This document shows, in pieces, positions 1 through 9,549 of a stretch of 64,000 bases of DNA. This stretch comes from an uncultured Faecalicatena sp. Lineage in GTDB: Bacteria; Bacillota; Clostridia; Lachnospirales; Lachnospiraceae. The notes beneath the pieces are model-generated. The model worked only from the letters and a program-made list of their open reading frames with translations. It made no database searches and was not told the origin of the DNA. Within the stretch, counting starts at the first letter, position 1. The number at the start of each line of letters is the position of its first letter. The position numbers and the translations under genes are program-made. The stretch lies in NCBI GenBank assembly GCA_948468385.1, contig CAOKHZ010000018.1, positions 24,551 through 88,550 of the forward strand, given 5' to 3'.

Positions 1-41
1 GGAAATGGGGAAAGGAATTCGGAAAAAAGGAGGCGCGGCAA

Positions 42-656
42 ATGATTCGTATGGATAATCCGGGCATTTCTGCCTGGAATAAAATAACAAACCTCGTGCT
101 TTTGAATCTGCTGGTCGTCGCGACGAGCATCCCCGTTATCACGATAGGCGCGTCGCTGGCGGCCATGCACCATGTACTCTACCGAATGATGCGAAACGAG
201 GATGGATATTTGCTCAAGGACTATTTTACGGCCTTTAAGCAGAACTTTAAGAAAGCCACGCTTTTGTGGTTGATCATGCTGGGGGTTCTTTTGATACTGG
301 CCGTGGATGTCTGGTTTGTCGCGGCCGGTGCGGGGGAGATTCCGGGGTGGCTTGTGGGAATCATCCTGGTTACATGCGTCGTGTTGGTGATGGGTATGAT
401 GTACGTCTTTCCGTTGCAGGCGCGATTTGAAAACACGATAAAAAATACGATTCAGAATGCCGGACTCGTGATGGTGTTGAATCTTCCGAGGTCGGTCGTG
501 ATGCTTTTGGTGTATTTGCTTCCATTCGCGGCGGTCGGACTTACGTACTCGGCACTTATCGTTCTTTTCTTCTGCGGTTTTACATTACCGGCGTATGCGG
601 CATGCTTTCTCTATCGGAAAGTATTTGAACGAATCGAAAAATCAAACAAGAAGTGA
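42..656 (+). CDS. YesL-like (DUF624) membrane protein
   Basis: A 204-residue integral membrane protein with about five hydrophobic helices (near residues 18-45, 72-95, 103-125, 143-165 and 170-192) and a basic tail. Length, helix pattern and the start 'NPGISAWNKITNLVLLNLL' fit the YesL/DUF624 family, which is usually encoded beside ABC sugar importers in Firmicutes and has no proven biochemical role. AAAGGAGG at 26-33 sits 8 bases before the ATG. The ABC importer operon and its divergent DeoR regulator follow, so a link to sugar uptake is likely but inferred. A hairpin follows the stop codon. The family call is from recognition of the sequence pattern. Confidence 0.8.
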   Translation: MIRMDNPGISAWNKITNLVLLNLLVVATSIPVITIGASLAAMHHVLYRMMRNEDGYLLKDYFTAFKQNFKKATLLWLIMLGVLLILAVDVWFVAAGAGEIPGWLVGIILVTCVVLVMGMMYVFPLQARFENTIKNTIQNAGLVMVLNLPRSVVMLLVYLLPFAAVGLTYSALIVLFFCGFTLPAYAACFLYRKVFERIEKSNKK

Positions 657-659
657 AAT

Positions 660-690
660 GAGGCGGATTTTGAGGGATCCGCCTCGCTTT
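660..690 (+). terminator. Hairpin terminator after the YesL-like gene
   Basis: A perfect 9-bp stem (GAGGCGGAT, 660-668, with ATCCGCCTC, 677-685) and an 8-base loop lie 4 bases after the stop. The following T-run (GCTTTGTG) is short, so termination may be only moderate. Confidence 0.6.
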
Positions 691-781
691 GTGTAAAAAT
701 CATTTATGCTGATTCAAACTGTTGGCCGCCTGGTTTGTGGCGGCGAAAGGCTGCTTTTGGGCCTCGTGCCTTGTTGTCAAG

Positions 782-1594
782 TCAAGTGATATCGGCATTT
801 CTTGCGACGATGACCTTGATACCAATCTGCTCGAATTCTTTCTTGTCAGCTTCGCGAATCCCGTCATCCGTGACTAAGACGTCGACCTTGGAGACGTCGC
901 AGATGTAGAAACTGTCATCTCGGCCGATTTTGTCGCTGGAGGCGATGGCGATTACCATGCCGGTCGTCTGCGCAATCATCATCTGGTTGATGATGGATTC
1001 CTCGAGAACCGGGCTCGTGAGTCCCCCCTTGATGCTGATGCCGCACACCCCGATGATGCATTTTGTGGAATAATTCTTTTTTAAGGTCTCGATGGCATAA
1101 GTGCCGGATAGGCTGTCCCGCCCGGGCAGCACCTGGCCGCCGGTCATGAGTAAAATTGTATTTGGACTTACTTTTCGTGAAAGAATGTTTGTGTTGTTGG
1201 AAATAATAGTAACAGCCTTGTCATCGAGATACTCGACGACGTATGAGGCGGTAGAAGAACTGTTAATCAAAATCACGTCATCTGGAATCAATAAATCTGA
1301 CGCGGCACGTGCAATTCGTCGTTTGTGTAAAATGGAATTTGCCAAAACCGTGTCCGCAATCTTACTCTCGCGCGGGAGTTCGGCTGGGGCTTGTTCCGAT
1401 ACGAGTTTCTTTGCTCCGCCGAAAATTCTGGCGATTTTTTGTTCGGAAGCCAGAACGTCCAGGTCCCTGCGAATCGTGACCGTGGTGACGTCCAAAAGCT
1501 GTGCCAGATATTCGACGGTTACTTCTTTATGGTCATTTACAATGGATAAAATTTTGTTTCTGCGTTCATTGATAGCATATAAGGTGTTCTTCAT
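782..1594 (-). CDS. DeoR-family transcriptional regulator
   Basis: A 270-residue DeoR/GlpR-type repressor. The N-terminal winged helix reads 'ERRNKILSIVNDHKEVTVEYLA' in two parts, with the recognition segment 'VTTVTIRRDLDVLASE' and the family-typical 'R-FGGA' joint. The rest is the DeoR C-terminal sugar-phosphate sensor fold (NSSSTA at the phosphate-binding loop, then VITDDG-like 'VLVTDDGI'). The start at 1594 is chosen because GCGAGGG lies about 9 bases upstream; the frame stays open further upstream but without a ribosome binding site. The gene is divergent from the sugar-binding protein operon and probably controls it. The inducer would be a sugar phosphate; its identity cannot be read from the sequence. 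Confidence 0.88.
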   Translation of the reverse strand: MKNTLYAINERRNKILSIVNDHKEVTVEYLAQLLDVTTVTIRRDLDVLASEQKIARIFGGAKKLVSEQAPAELPRESKIADTVLANSILHKRRIARAASDLLIPDDVILINSSSTASYVVEYLDDKAVTIISNNTNILSRKVSPNTILLMTGGQVLPGRDSLSGTYAIETLKKNYSTKCIIGVCGISIKGGLTSPVLEESIINQMMIAQTTGMVIAIASSDKIGRDDSFYICDVSKVDVLVTDDGIREADKKEFEQIGIKVIVARNADIT

Positions 1595-1830
1595 GGATTT
1601 GCCCTCGCATTTTGTTTGGCGGCCGTGACATTGTCCCCCCGATTGGTGGATGCCGTCCTTTGCGGAGATTATATCACACAATGAATTAATAGTCGAGATT
1701 TAAAAAATTACTTTTTTTCATAAATTCAAGTTACAAATCGTAAAAAAGAATATAAAACAAAAGTAAAAAGAAAATTAGCACAAAAAACGAACTGAAAAAT
1801 TGTGTAAAATAACGAAAAAATAAATATAAG

Positions 1831-1859
1831 TTGCAAAGTGATGCGATATATGTTATAAA
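1831..1859 (+). promoter_or_regulatory. Promoter of the ABC sugar importer operon
   Basis: TTGCAA (1831-1836), 17 bases, TATAAA (1854-1859), in an AT-rich divergent region between the DeoR gene and the binding-protein gene. The ATG of the latter follows at 1915. A DeoR operator is expected here, but I could not single one out. Confidence 0.6.
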
Positions 1860-1914
1860 TATAGCATAAATCATTTGAGAATGATAAATAAAAAGAAAGG
1901 AAAAGGTGCAAAAA

Positions 1915-3225
1915 ATGAAAAAGAAACTACTTTGCCTATTTATGGCAGCGGCGTTGGCATTGGGCCTGACGGCATGCGGAGGAAATGGCGGAAACGGCGG
2001 AAGTGACGGAGACGGAGGAAGTTCCGATGCTAATGCGGGAAAGGATGACCAGGTGACGCTTAGACTGGCGCTCTGGGATTACGAGGTGGACGGCCCCACG
2101 ACATATGAGCCGATTATCAAAGCGTTTGAGGATGCAAACCCGGACATTAAGATTGAAGTGGTCAGCAGCCCGAACGCGGATTATGAGACGAAATTGACGA
2201 CCATGCTGTCCGGTGGGGATGAGGTGGATTTGTTCTTTGCAAAATCCAACACGGCACTTCCGGGCGTGCAGAGCAAAGGCTTTTGTATGGACTTGACTCC
2301 GTTGTTTGAGGAAAATAAGTATGATTTGACACCGTACGGTACCGTAATCGAGCAGCAGATGACGTATGACGGTGACGTGTACGCCCTGCCGTTTCGGACG
2401 AATGACTGGATTTTGTTCTATAATAAGAAGATTTTTGACGATGTGAAGATGGAGTATCCGTCAAATGACATGACGTGGGAGCAGGTTGGAGAGCTGGCGA
2501 AGGAAATCACGGCAAAGACCGATGACGGCATTTACGGATATTCGTTCTCTCCGAAGATGGGATTTATTTTCCCGGCACTGGCGGGCACGGAAGACGGATT
2601 TGACATCACGACGTCTGATTTGTCATGTATGACAAAGGCGTTGGACTGGATTTTGGACATGCAGGAGAGTGGAGCGATGGAAGAGTATGCGGAATCCGTT
2701 TCCATGAGCAAGGACCAGATGTATTTCATGAAGGGCGAATGGGCCATGATGTGGAACGGTTCCTGGTTCGTGCAGAACTTGAACAATCAGGAAGACCTGG
2801 GCTTTGAGTGGGGCGTGGCAAAATCCCCGTACTGGGAAGGCACCGAGAAGAATGGTTTCGTAACCTCCACCCCGCTTTGCATCAGCGCGAGCACGAAGCA
2901 CCCGGACGAGGCGTATAAGTTCCTTACGTTTATGTGCGGCGAGGAAGGTGCGGAAATCCTGGCGACGACCAATTTGGTTCCGGGCTATATGAACGACGAG
3001 GTTTTGGCATCTTACACGTCAAACTTGAACCTGGATGAATCCTCCATCGAGGCATTGACGAACAATGTAACCTATAGCTTTGGCGAGCCGAACCCGGTGT
3101 TCAGCCAGATTATCAGTGCCGGACAGAAAGAGGCGGAACTGGTTCTGACGGGAAATGAGACTCCGGAAGAATTCGTGAAGAACTTCGAGGCGCAGAGAGC
3201 GGAATTAATCGAAAACGCCGAGTAA
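1915..3225 (+). CDS. ABC sugar-binding lipoprotein
   Basis: A 436-residue extracellular solute-binding protein (family 1, MalE/UgpB-like). It begins with MKKKLLCL, a hydrophobic signal segment and the lipobox LTAC, so it is predicted to be lipid-anchored outside the membrane; a Gly/Asn/Ser/Asp-rich linker follows. The mature part has the usual opening 'VTLRLALWDYE', the hinge motif 'YALPFRTNDWILFYNKKIF' and the 'GEWAMMWNGSW' segment. A GTG at 1906 is possible, but the ATG at 1915 is better placed behind AAAGGAAAAGG. Two permease genes follow after a long hairpin. No ATPase is encoded, as is usual where a shared MsiK-type ATPase serves many importers. The substrate is probably an oligosaccharide cleaved by the downstream GH3 enzymes (inference). 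Confidence 0.92.
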   Translation: MKKKLLCLFMAAALALGLTACGGNGGNGGSDGDGGSSDANAGKDDQVTLRLALWDYEVDGPTTYEPIIKAFEDANPDIKIEVVSSPNADYETKLTTMLSGGDEVDLFFAKSNTALPGVQSKGFCMDLTPLFEENKYDLTPYGTVIEQQMTYDGDVYALPFRTNDWILFYNKKIFDDVKMEYPSNDMTWEQVGELAKEITAKTDDGIYGYSFSPKMGFIFPALAGTEDGFDITTSDLSCMTKALDWILDMQESGAMEEYAESVSMSKDQMYFMKGEWAMMWNGSWFVQNLNNQEDLGFEWGVAKSPYWEGTEKNGFVTSTPLCISASTKHPDEAYKFLTFMCGEEGAEILATTNLVPGYMNDEVLASYTSNLNLDESSIEALTNNVTYSFGEPNPVFSQIISAGQKEAELVLTGNETPEEFVKNFEAQRAELIENAE

Positions 3226-3248
3226 AGGAAAAGTAAAAAATAGGTATC

Positions 3249-3321
3249 AAAGGCAAATGTGGGGATGCCGTTGCTATGGGCGCTCATAGCAACCTTGTAA
3301 GTGCATGGGGCATTTGCCTTT
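3249..3321 (+). terminator. Two-tier hairpin between binding protein and permeases
   Basis: An outer perfect 11-bp arm pair (AAAGGCAAATG, 3249-3259, with CATTTGCCTTT, 3311-3321) encloses an inner perfect 9-bp pair (GTTGCTATG, 3270-3278, with CATAGCAAC, 3285-3293). A short TGTTTTCTG follows. This is the usual place for a partial terminator or mRNA-stabilising structure that keeps binding-protein levels above permease levels. Confidence 0.6.
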
Positions 3322-3343
3322 GTTTTCTGATATGGAGAGAATT

Positions 3344-4249
3344 ATGAGTAAAACGAATGTAAAAAATAAAAGGAGCACGGCCATTGTTCGAAGAAATCGT
3401 AGAAAAGCATATTTGTTTTTGTTACCTAATTTTATCGGGTTTGTCGTATTTACCCTGATTCCCGTGGCGATGGCATTGTTTTACAGTTTTACGAATTATG
3501 ATGGAAATCGGAGGATGGATTTCATCAGGCTGACTAATTTTATAAAATTGTTCAGTGACAGCAGTTTTGTGATTTCGCTGAAAAATACGATTATCTATAC
3601 GGTTGGCACGGTGCCGCTGATTATTATTTTGTCCCTGCTGGTTTCCGTTTTGATGAACAATGGCGTCAAGGGTGCACCGATTTACCGGGCGATTATGCTG
3701 TTCCCGCACATTGCGTCCATCGTGGCGGTGACCGTGGTCTGGCAGTTTTTGTATAATGCGAAAAACGGTCCCATCAATCAGATTCTGCGTTCCATCGGGG
3801 TTGTCGACCCGCCGTCCTGGCTGTCGGATCAGAAAACGGCACTCCTGGCGGTCATGATTATGATTATCTGGAAGGGAATCGGGTATTACATGATTACCTA
3901 CCTGGCAGGTCTTCGGGGGATTCCGAAGGATCAATACGAGGCGGCCACGGTGGACGGGGCGAACGCCTGGGAGAAGCTGATTTATGTCACGATTCCCAAT
4001 CTGCGTCCGGTTACGTTTTATGCGACGATTATGTGCATTATCAATTCGTTCCAGGTGTTTACGCCGATTTACGTGATGACGAAGGGGGGGCCTGGACGGG
4101 CGACAAGCGTGCTGGTGCTAAAGATTTACGAGGACGCGTTCGTGAACTATAAATTTGGATACGCGTCGGCGGAAGCGATGATTCTGTTCTTGCTGATTCT
4201 TGTCGTCACGTTGATTCAGTTCTACCATAATAAGAAATTAGAAGCATGA
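3344..4249 (+). CDS. ABC sugar permease, MalF/UgpA type
   Basis: A 301-residue inner-membrane permease with six predicted helices, starting after a basic N-terminus rich in Arg/Lys. The EAA loop that contacts the ATPase is visible as 'YEAATVDGANAWEKLIYVTIP'-like sequence near residue 200 (E-A-A...G). The ATG at 3344 is preferred because GGAGAGA lies 4-10 bases upstream; an upstream in-frame ATG would start inside the hairpin. It pairs with the next permease to form the channel for the binding protein encoded just upstream. Confidence 0.92.
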   Translation: MSKTNVKNKRSTAIVRRNRRKAYLFLLPNFIGFVVFTLIPVAMALFYSFTNYDGNRRMDFIRLTNFIKLFSDSSFVISLKNTIIYTVGTVPLIIILSLLVSVLMNNGVKGAPIYRAIMLFPHIASIVAVTVVWQFLYNAKNGPINQILRSIGVVDPPSWLSDQKTALLAVMIMIIWKGIGYYMITYLAGLRGIPKDQYEAATVDGANAWEKLIYVTIPNLRPVTFYATIMCIINSFQVFTPIYVMTKGGPGRATSVLVLKIYEDAFVNYKFGYASAEAMILFLLILVVTLIQFYHNKKLEA

Positions 4250-4275
4250 AAGAATGGGGAGAGGAGATAAAAGTT

Positions 4276-5112
4276 ATGAAAAAAACAAAAAGCCGAAATA
4301 TGATTTTCGCCATATTGAAATATGCGGTCGTGCTGACTCTCACCTTTTCCATGCTGGTTCCGTTCGTATGGATGCTTTCCGCTTCCTTTAAAACGAATCT
4401 GGAAGTGTTTGCTTTCCCTATCCAATGGATTCCGGAAGTGTTCCATTTTGAGAACTATTCCAACGTATGGGAGATCGCGAATTATCCGAGGATGTTTTTG
4501 AACACGGTGAAGCTGACGGCCATCATTACCGTTTTGCAGGTACTCACTTCGACGTTGGCGGCCTATGCATTTAGCAAAATTAAGTTTCCAGAACGGGACG
4601 TGTTGTTCCTTTTGTATTTGGCCACGATGATGGTGCCGTACCAGGTGGTGATGATTCCTCAGTTTTCCATTATTCGGAACATGGGGCTTTCCAATACGCA
4701 CATGGCGCTGATTTTGATTCAGGCATTTACACCGATGGGGGTATTCTTGATCAAACAGTTTTTTGACGGGATTCCCAATGAATTGATTGAGGCGGCGCGG
4801 ATTGACGGGTTAAATGAATTCGGCATTTACAGCAGGATCATGCTGCCGCTTTCGAAATCGGCAATCGTGTCACTGTCCATTTTGACGATTACGGCGACGT
4901 GGAACGATTTTTTGGCTCCGTTGATTTACATTAGTGACAAGGACTTGTTCACGATACAGTTGGGGCTTAGGAATCTGTGCTCGGAGTATACGGCAGAATA
5001 TGGGCAGATTATGGCGGCGTCCGTGATGTCCGTAATCCCGATTTTTGTTTTGTACTGTATATTCCAGAGGTTCTTTGAGGAAGGCATGATATCGGGCGCG
5101 GTGAAGGGGTGA
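4276..5112 (+). CDS. ABC sugar permease, MalG/UgpE type
   Basis: A 278-residue permease with six predicted helices, the second half of the channel. The EAA motif reads 'ELIEAARIDGLNEFGIYSRI' near residue 180, and the protein ends with the family-typical 'FEEGMISGAVKG'. An ATG at 4246 overlaps the stop of the preceding gene, but GAGGAGA at 4261 points to the ATG at 4276 (MKKTKS). Co-transcribed with the upstream permease; a dispersed palindrome and then a GH3 gene follow. Confidence 0.92.
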   Translation: MKKTKSRNMIFAILKYAVVLTLTFSMLVPFVWMLSASFKTNLEVFAFPIQWIPEVFHFENYSNVWEIANYPRMFLNTVKLTAIITVLQVLTSTLAAYAFSKIKFPERDVLFLLYLATMMVPYQVVMIPQFSIIRNMGLSNTHMALILIQAFTPMGVFLIKQFFDGIPNELIEAARIDGLNEFGIYSRIMLPLSKSAIVSLSILTITATWNDFLAPLIYISDKDLFTIQLGLRNLCSEYTAEYGQIMAASVMSVIPIFVLYCIFQRFFEEGMISGAVKG

Positions 5113-5115
5113 GAA

Positions 5116-5155
5116 GTTACAATTCGGCCCGTGTTGGCGTGGCGCTGAATGCAAC
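5116..5155. repeat. Dispersed GTTAC-type palindrome, copy 1
   Basis: A 40-bp imperfect palindrome starting GTTACAATTC and ending GAATGCAAC, with a GC-rich centre (GGCCCGTGTTGGCGTGGCGC). It lies directly after the second permease gene. Related copies are at 21895, 40864, 44895 and 47862; this copy has a degenerate right end. Confidence 0.6.
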
Positions 5156-5241
5156 CTTCGCCAAGTGGGCGGACAGCCGCGTTCGCACGTAAAGGCTTAA
5201 AACACAAGCGCGAAGCGCTCATAGTAAGGAGATTATGAAGA

Positions 5242-7623
5242 ATGGCTACTAGGTTGGCAGAGGATACGATAGAGCAAGTAATCCGGGAAATGACGTTGGA
5301 AGAAAAGGTGAGGCTCACGACCGGCGGGCTGCCGTACGGAACGGCGGCCATCGAGCGGTTTGGTATTCCGAACGCCTTGACGAAGGACTCGATGGCCGGA
5401 ATCAATTTCCGCCAGTTGTTCGCGGATTATTGCTCGATGGAAACCGGCGAAGGCATTTTAGACAGCCTTCGCCGGTGTGAGAAAATATTGAAACAACTGC
5501 GCGAGAGCCATCGGATTCATCCCGAGGAGTTGGACGAGTTCGAATTGGTCGCGTATGAGGCGATAAAGAAACATTTGAACGGGGGATTGGAGCAAATTTA
5601 TAATGCGACAAGTTTCCCGGCGGGAATTTTGTTGGGCGCGACGTGGAACCCGGAGGTGGTGAACCGATGCGCAAACGCGTTGGCGAGGGAACTTGACGCG
5701 TTTAAGGTGGACGTATTGATGTCCCCGAACGTGAACATTCAGAGAGATCCGCTTGGAGGCCGTTTGTTTGAAAGCTATTCGGAAGACCCTTACCTGACCG
5801 GGGAGATGGGCACGGAGTTTGTCAAGGGCGTTCAGGAAGTGGGCGTTTTGGCCGATCCGAAGCATTTTGCGGCAAACAACCATGAAAAGGAGCGAAAGGG
5901 AATCAATGTCCATGTTCCCGAGCGGGCACTGCGCGAGATTTATTTCCCGGGGTTCGAGGCGTGCATAAGGCGGGGGAAGGCGAAAACCGTCATGAGCGCG
6001 TATAACAAGCTGAACGGCACGGCGTGCTCGGCAAATCGTTGGCTGCTTGAGGAAGTGCTGCGAAAGGAATGGGGATTTGACGGAATCGTAATCAGTGACT
6101 GGGGTGGCGTGTATGATTCCAAAGCCGCGCTTCATGCCGGAAATGATTTGGAAATGCCGCAGAGGGCGGACGAGAAGGCCTTTATCGAAGATTTGAAGGC
6201 CGGCAGGATAACCATGGAGGATTTGGACTGTGCCGTCCGCCGGGTTTTAAAGGCGTTACTGGACATGCCGTGCATGAAGGGGCACAAATATACGGCGATT
6301 GACAAGGCGTTTTCGGAAACGGCGGCATATGACGCGGTGTGCGAGGGCATCGTGCTGTTAAAAAATGAAGGGATTCTGCCGCTTGCCAAAAATGCCATAG
6401 TAAACCTACAAGGAGAAGGCACGCGCCAGCTATTGGAGTGCGGGGGCGGCAGTGCGGAAGTGCTGCGCGGAAAATCGAAAAGCCTCTGTGCGTGCATGCA
6501 GGAAATCGGTGGAGCGGAAAACGTATTGAGTGACGCGAAGGTGGATGATGCTGCTTCGGAGTATGTCCTCGTGGTTGGAAAATCGAAAGGCCGGGAGGGC
6601 GCGGACAGGGATGCGATGCTTTTGGAGCCGGAGGATCAAAGGTACGTGACAGAAACGCTTCGGCAGGCGAAGGCGGCGGGGAAGAAGACGATACTCGTGT
6701 TAAATATTGCAGGCCCCGTGGACGTGCGTGAGTACGAAGGGGACGCGGACGCGATTGTTTGCGTGTTTATTCCCGGGTGCCAGGGAAGCCGGGCACTTGC
6801 GGACATTGTTTATGGAAACGTGAACCCCTCCGGAAAGTTGGCCATCACATTTCCGAACAAATACGAGGACTGTCCGACCTTCGGCAACTTCCCTGGATAC
6901 AATTGGGAAGTGTGGTATGGCGAAGGGATTTACGTCGGCTACCGCTATTATGACACGAAATTAATAGAACCGAAGTTTCCGTTTGGCCATGGGCTTTCCT
7001 ACACGACGTTTGAGATTCACGATTTGAAGACGGAGAAACGAGTGTTTACAGAAGAGCCAGTGCGGCTGTCCGTGGATGTCACGAATACGGGGGCGGTATA
7101 TGGAAAAGAAGTGGTTCAGATTTATGTGCATCATGACAACCCGACCTTGCAGAAGCCTTGTAAGGAATTGAAGGCATTTCAAAAAATCGGGTTGGAGCCG
7201 GGAGAGACGAAGACGCTTGACTTTGAATTGGATTTGACAAAATTTGCCAGTTATGATGAAAAATTAAAGCGGTTTACGGTGGAGCCGGGGACATATACAT
7301 TGTTGGCGGGCGATTCTAGCCGGAACATACAAGCCAGGGCGCAGATTTCCATAAAGGGAGAAGATCCGTACGGTTATCATGAGGAAACCCGGTTTGCGAC
7401 GCTCTGGTCGGACGCGCGCTGCGTGGAAATTTATAAGAAATATTTTGAAGACAAATGCGGCAGCAACATGTACAATGATTTGTTGGGGTATACTCCGGAT
7501 TATCCGAGCGGAAAGGCGTTTCGGGAGCGGATTCCTCAAAGCTGCTATGGCAGTGCTGAGGAAAAGGAGGAACAAATCAAGGCATTTTTTGCCGAGCTGG
7601 CAAGGCTGGACTTGGGAAAATAG
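5242..7623 (+). CDS. Glycoside hydrolase family 3, beta-glucosidase-like
   Basis: A 793-residue GH3 enzyme in the standard order: TIM barrel (about 10-310), alpha/beta sandwich (330-570) and fibronectin-III-like domain (about 610-700). It has no signal peptide, so it should act on imported sugars in the cytoplasm. The K-H pair is at 207-208 (DPKHFAANNHE) and the probable nucleophile is Asp286 in 'IVISDWGG'. The FnIII start is marked by 'PFGHGLSYTTF'. Residues 60-115 form an extra charged helical insertion in the barrel. AAGGAG lies 9 bases before the ATG. It follows the ABC permeases and probably cleaves the imported beta-linked oligosaccharide to monosaccharides; the exact linkage is unknown. 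Confidence 0.9.
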   Translation: MATRLAEDTIEQVIREMTLEEKVRLTTGGLPYGTAAIERFGIPNALTKDSMAGINFRQLFADYCSMETGEGILDSLRRCEKILKQLRESHRIHPEELDEFELVAYEAIKKHLNGGLEQIYNATSFPAGILLGATWNPEVVNRCANALARELDAFKVDVLMSPNVNIQRDPLGGRLFESYSEDPYLTGEMGTEFVKGVQEVGVLADPKHFAANNHEKERKGINVHVPERALREIYFPGFEACIRRGKAKTVMSAYNKLNGTACSANRWLLEEVLRKEWGFDGIVISDWGGVYDSKAALHAGNDLEMPQRADEKAFIEDLKAGRITMEDLDCAVRRVLKALLDMPCMKGHKYTAIDKAFSETAAYDAVCEGIVLLKNEGILPLAKNAIVNLQGEGTRQLLECGGGSAEVLRGKSKSLCACMQEIGGAENVLSDAKVDDAASEYVLVVGKSKGREGADRDAMLLEPEDQRYVTETLRQAKAAGKKTILVLNIAGPVDVREYEGDADAIVCVFIPGCQGSRALADIVYGNVNPSGKLAITFPNKYEDCPTFGNFPGYNWEVWYGEGIYVGYRYYDTKLIEPKFPFGHGLSYTTFEIHDLKTEKRVFTEEPVRLSVDVTNTGAVYGKEVVQIYVHHDNPTLQKPCKELKAFQKIGLEPGETKTLDFELDLTKFASYDEKLKRFTVEPGTYTLLAGDSSRNIQARAQISIKGEDPYGYHEETRFATLWSDARCVEIYKKYFEDKCGSNMYNDLLGYTPDYPSGKAFRERIPQSCYGSAEEKEEQIKAFFAELARLDLGK

Positions 7624-7711
7624 GAGAGCGTGTTGGCGGCATCGCTTTGCCGATTGCCGGCCGCGCGGAGGAAAGCGCGGCGTTGCCAAGCGTATGAAAC
7701 GGAGGCATGTT

Positions 7712-9457
7712 ATGGTGGATTTAAAGGGGAACCCGTTCTTTTTGGCAGATGAGGACGTGGAATGGGTTCGTGCGACCCTCGAGACTATGACCCTGGAAGA
7801 AAAAATAGGCCAGCTGTTTATCATGCTGGATCGGAAAAAAGACAGGGAAGAAGAAAAGAAGTTGATACAAAAGTATCATTTGGGCGGTTGCCGCTATGAA
7901 AATGAAAATGCAGAGGCCATTTATGAGCAAAATAAACATTATCAGCAATGCGCCCAAATCCCGTTGTTGATCGCGAGCAATTGTGACAGTGGGGGCAATG
8001 GCGCGTGTTCGGACGGAACCCATGTCGCAAGCGCCGCGGCATGCGGCGCGACTTCGGATACAAAGTCCGCCTATGACGTTGGACATGTGAGCGGCGTGGA
8101 GATGGCCGCCCTTGGCTGTAACTGGAATTTTGGTCCGGTGTGCGACATCAAAATGAATTGGAGAAACACGGTCGTCAATACGAGGAGCTATAGTTCACAA
8201 GCGGATGTCGTCCTTTTGAACGCGAGGGCCTACATTAAAGGAATGAGGGATTCGCACGTTGCCGTTACCGCGAAGCATTTCCCGGGAGACGGAGTGGAAG
8301 AATTAGACCAGCACCTGGTCATGGGAACTAATAACTTAAGCTGTGAAGCATGGGAGAAAAGTTTCGGCAAGGTTTATAGGGAGCTGATAGAAGAGGATCA
8401 GGTTGATGCCGTGATGGTCGGCCATATCGCGATGCCCGCCTATGAGAGAAAGTATAATCCGGCCATAAAAGACAGTGAAATTTTACCGGCGACATTGTCC
8501 GAAGGGTTGTTGAAAAACCTGTTGCGCGGAGAGCTTGGATTTAACGGGGTTATCGTGACGGACGCGACCCATATGGGTGGATTTACGAGCGCGATGCCAA
8601 GGCGTGAGCAGGTGCCGCGCGCGATTGCGGCGGGTTGTGACATGTTTTTATTCTTTAACGACATAGAAGAGGATTTCCGTTACATGCTGGAAGGATATAA
8701 AACCGGCGTGATTACAAAGGAACGGTTGAATGAGGCGGTCACGCGCATCCTTGCGCTGAAAGCAAAATTAAAGTTGCACAAAAAGAAGCAGGCGGGGACA
8801 TTGGTGCCTAAAAAGGATGGCCTGGATGTCATCGGCTGCGTGAAGCATAAAAGAATGGCAAAGGAAGCGGCGCGAAAGAGTATCACCCTGGTAAAGGACA
8901 CGCTTGGCCAATTGCCCGTGTCGCCGGATACGCATAAAAGGGCGTATGTCATCGTGGTGAGCAATCCGCCGATTACCCGGGGAAATAAAGAAGACCCGGT
9001 GAAAGAAATGATTCGCGGGAAGATGGAGGCACTCGGTTATGAGGTCGCCATGCATGAGAGTTATTATGACTTGGCGTTAAAAAACGGAACGGGAAAAGAC
9101 ACATTGCTGAAATCCGTGCTAATCGGAAGCACGGAGGAATTTAAAAGGAAATATGACGTGGTATTTACCTTTATCAATGTCAGCGGGTATGGTCAGACAA
9201 ACAACGTGCGCATGGGGCTTTCGGTAAAGCATTCTACGGAATATCCGTGGTATATCCGGGAGGTGCCGAGCATATTCGTATCATTGAATTATACGAATCA
9301 TTTGATTGACATACCGATGGCAAAAACGTTTATTAATGCTTATGCCCCGACGGAGACGGTCGTGGAGTGCTTGCTGCGAAAAATTTCCGGGGAGGAACCG
9401 TTTGAGGGGCATTATGAGGAGGAGGTATTTTGCGGTCGATGGGACGCGCGCACATAG
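7712..9457 (+). CDS. GH3 hydrolase, NagZ-like single-barrel type
   Basis: A 581-residue GH3 enzyme of the N-acetylhexosaminidase (NagZ-like) branch. The barrel carries K188-H189-F-P-G-D-G, D199-Q-H201 (the position of the catalytic His in 'KHFPGHGxxxxDSH') and Asp284 in 'GFNGVIVTDATHMGG', the probable nucleophile. The usual PGHG is PGDG here. After the barrel, residues 370-580 resemble a GH3 C-terminal sandwich. There is no signal peptide. The ATG at 7712 follows GGAGG at 7701; the frame stays open upstream but overlaps the previous gene. It could remove beta-linked amino sugars or glucosides; branch membership does not fix the substrate. Confidence 0.85.
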   Translation: MVDLKGNPFFLADEDVEWVRATLETMTLEEKIGQLFIMLDRKKDREEEKKLIQKYHLGGCRYENENAEAIYEQNKHYQQCAQIPLLIASNCDSGGNGACSDGTHVASAAACGATSDTKSAYDVGHVSGVEMAALGCNWNFGPVCDIKMNWRNTVVNTRSYSSQADVVLLNARAYIKGMRDSHVAVTAKHFPGDGVEELDQHLVMGTNNLSCEAWEKSFGKVYRELIEEDQVDAVMVGHIAMPAYERKYNPAIKDSEILPATLSEGLLKNLLRGELGFNGVIVTDATHMGGFTSAMPRREQVPRAIAAGCDMFLFFNDIEEDFRYMLEGYKTGVITKERLNEAVTRILALKAKLKLHKKKQAGTLVPKKDGLDVIGCVKHKRMAKEAARKSITLVKDTLGQLPVSPDTHKRAYVIVVSNPPITRGNKEDPVKEMIRGKMEALGYEVAMHESYYDLALKNGTGKDTLLKSVLIGSTEEFKRKYDVVFTFINVSGYGQTNNVRMGLSVKHSTEYPWYIREVPSIFVSLNYTNHLIDIPMAKTFINAYAPTETVVECLLRKISGEEPFEGHYEEEVFCGRWDART

Positions 9458-9549
9458 GCAGGGGCATATGTGCGGTAATGAATGATATCGCCGTGATTTG
9501 CCCCCGCGTTGGCGGGAGGCATGATGGCAAATAAACAAGGAGAAGGAAA

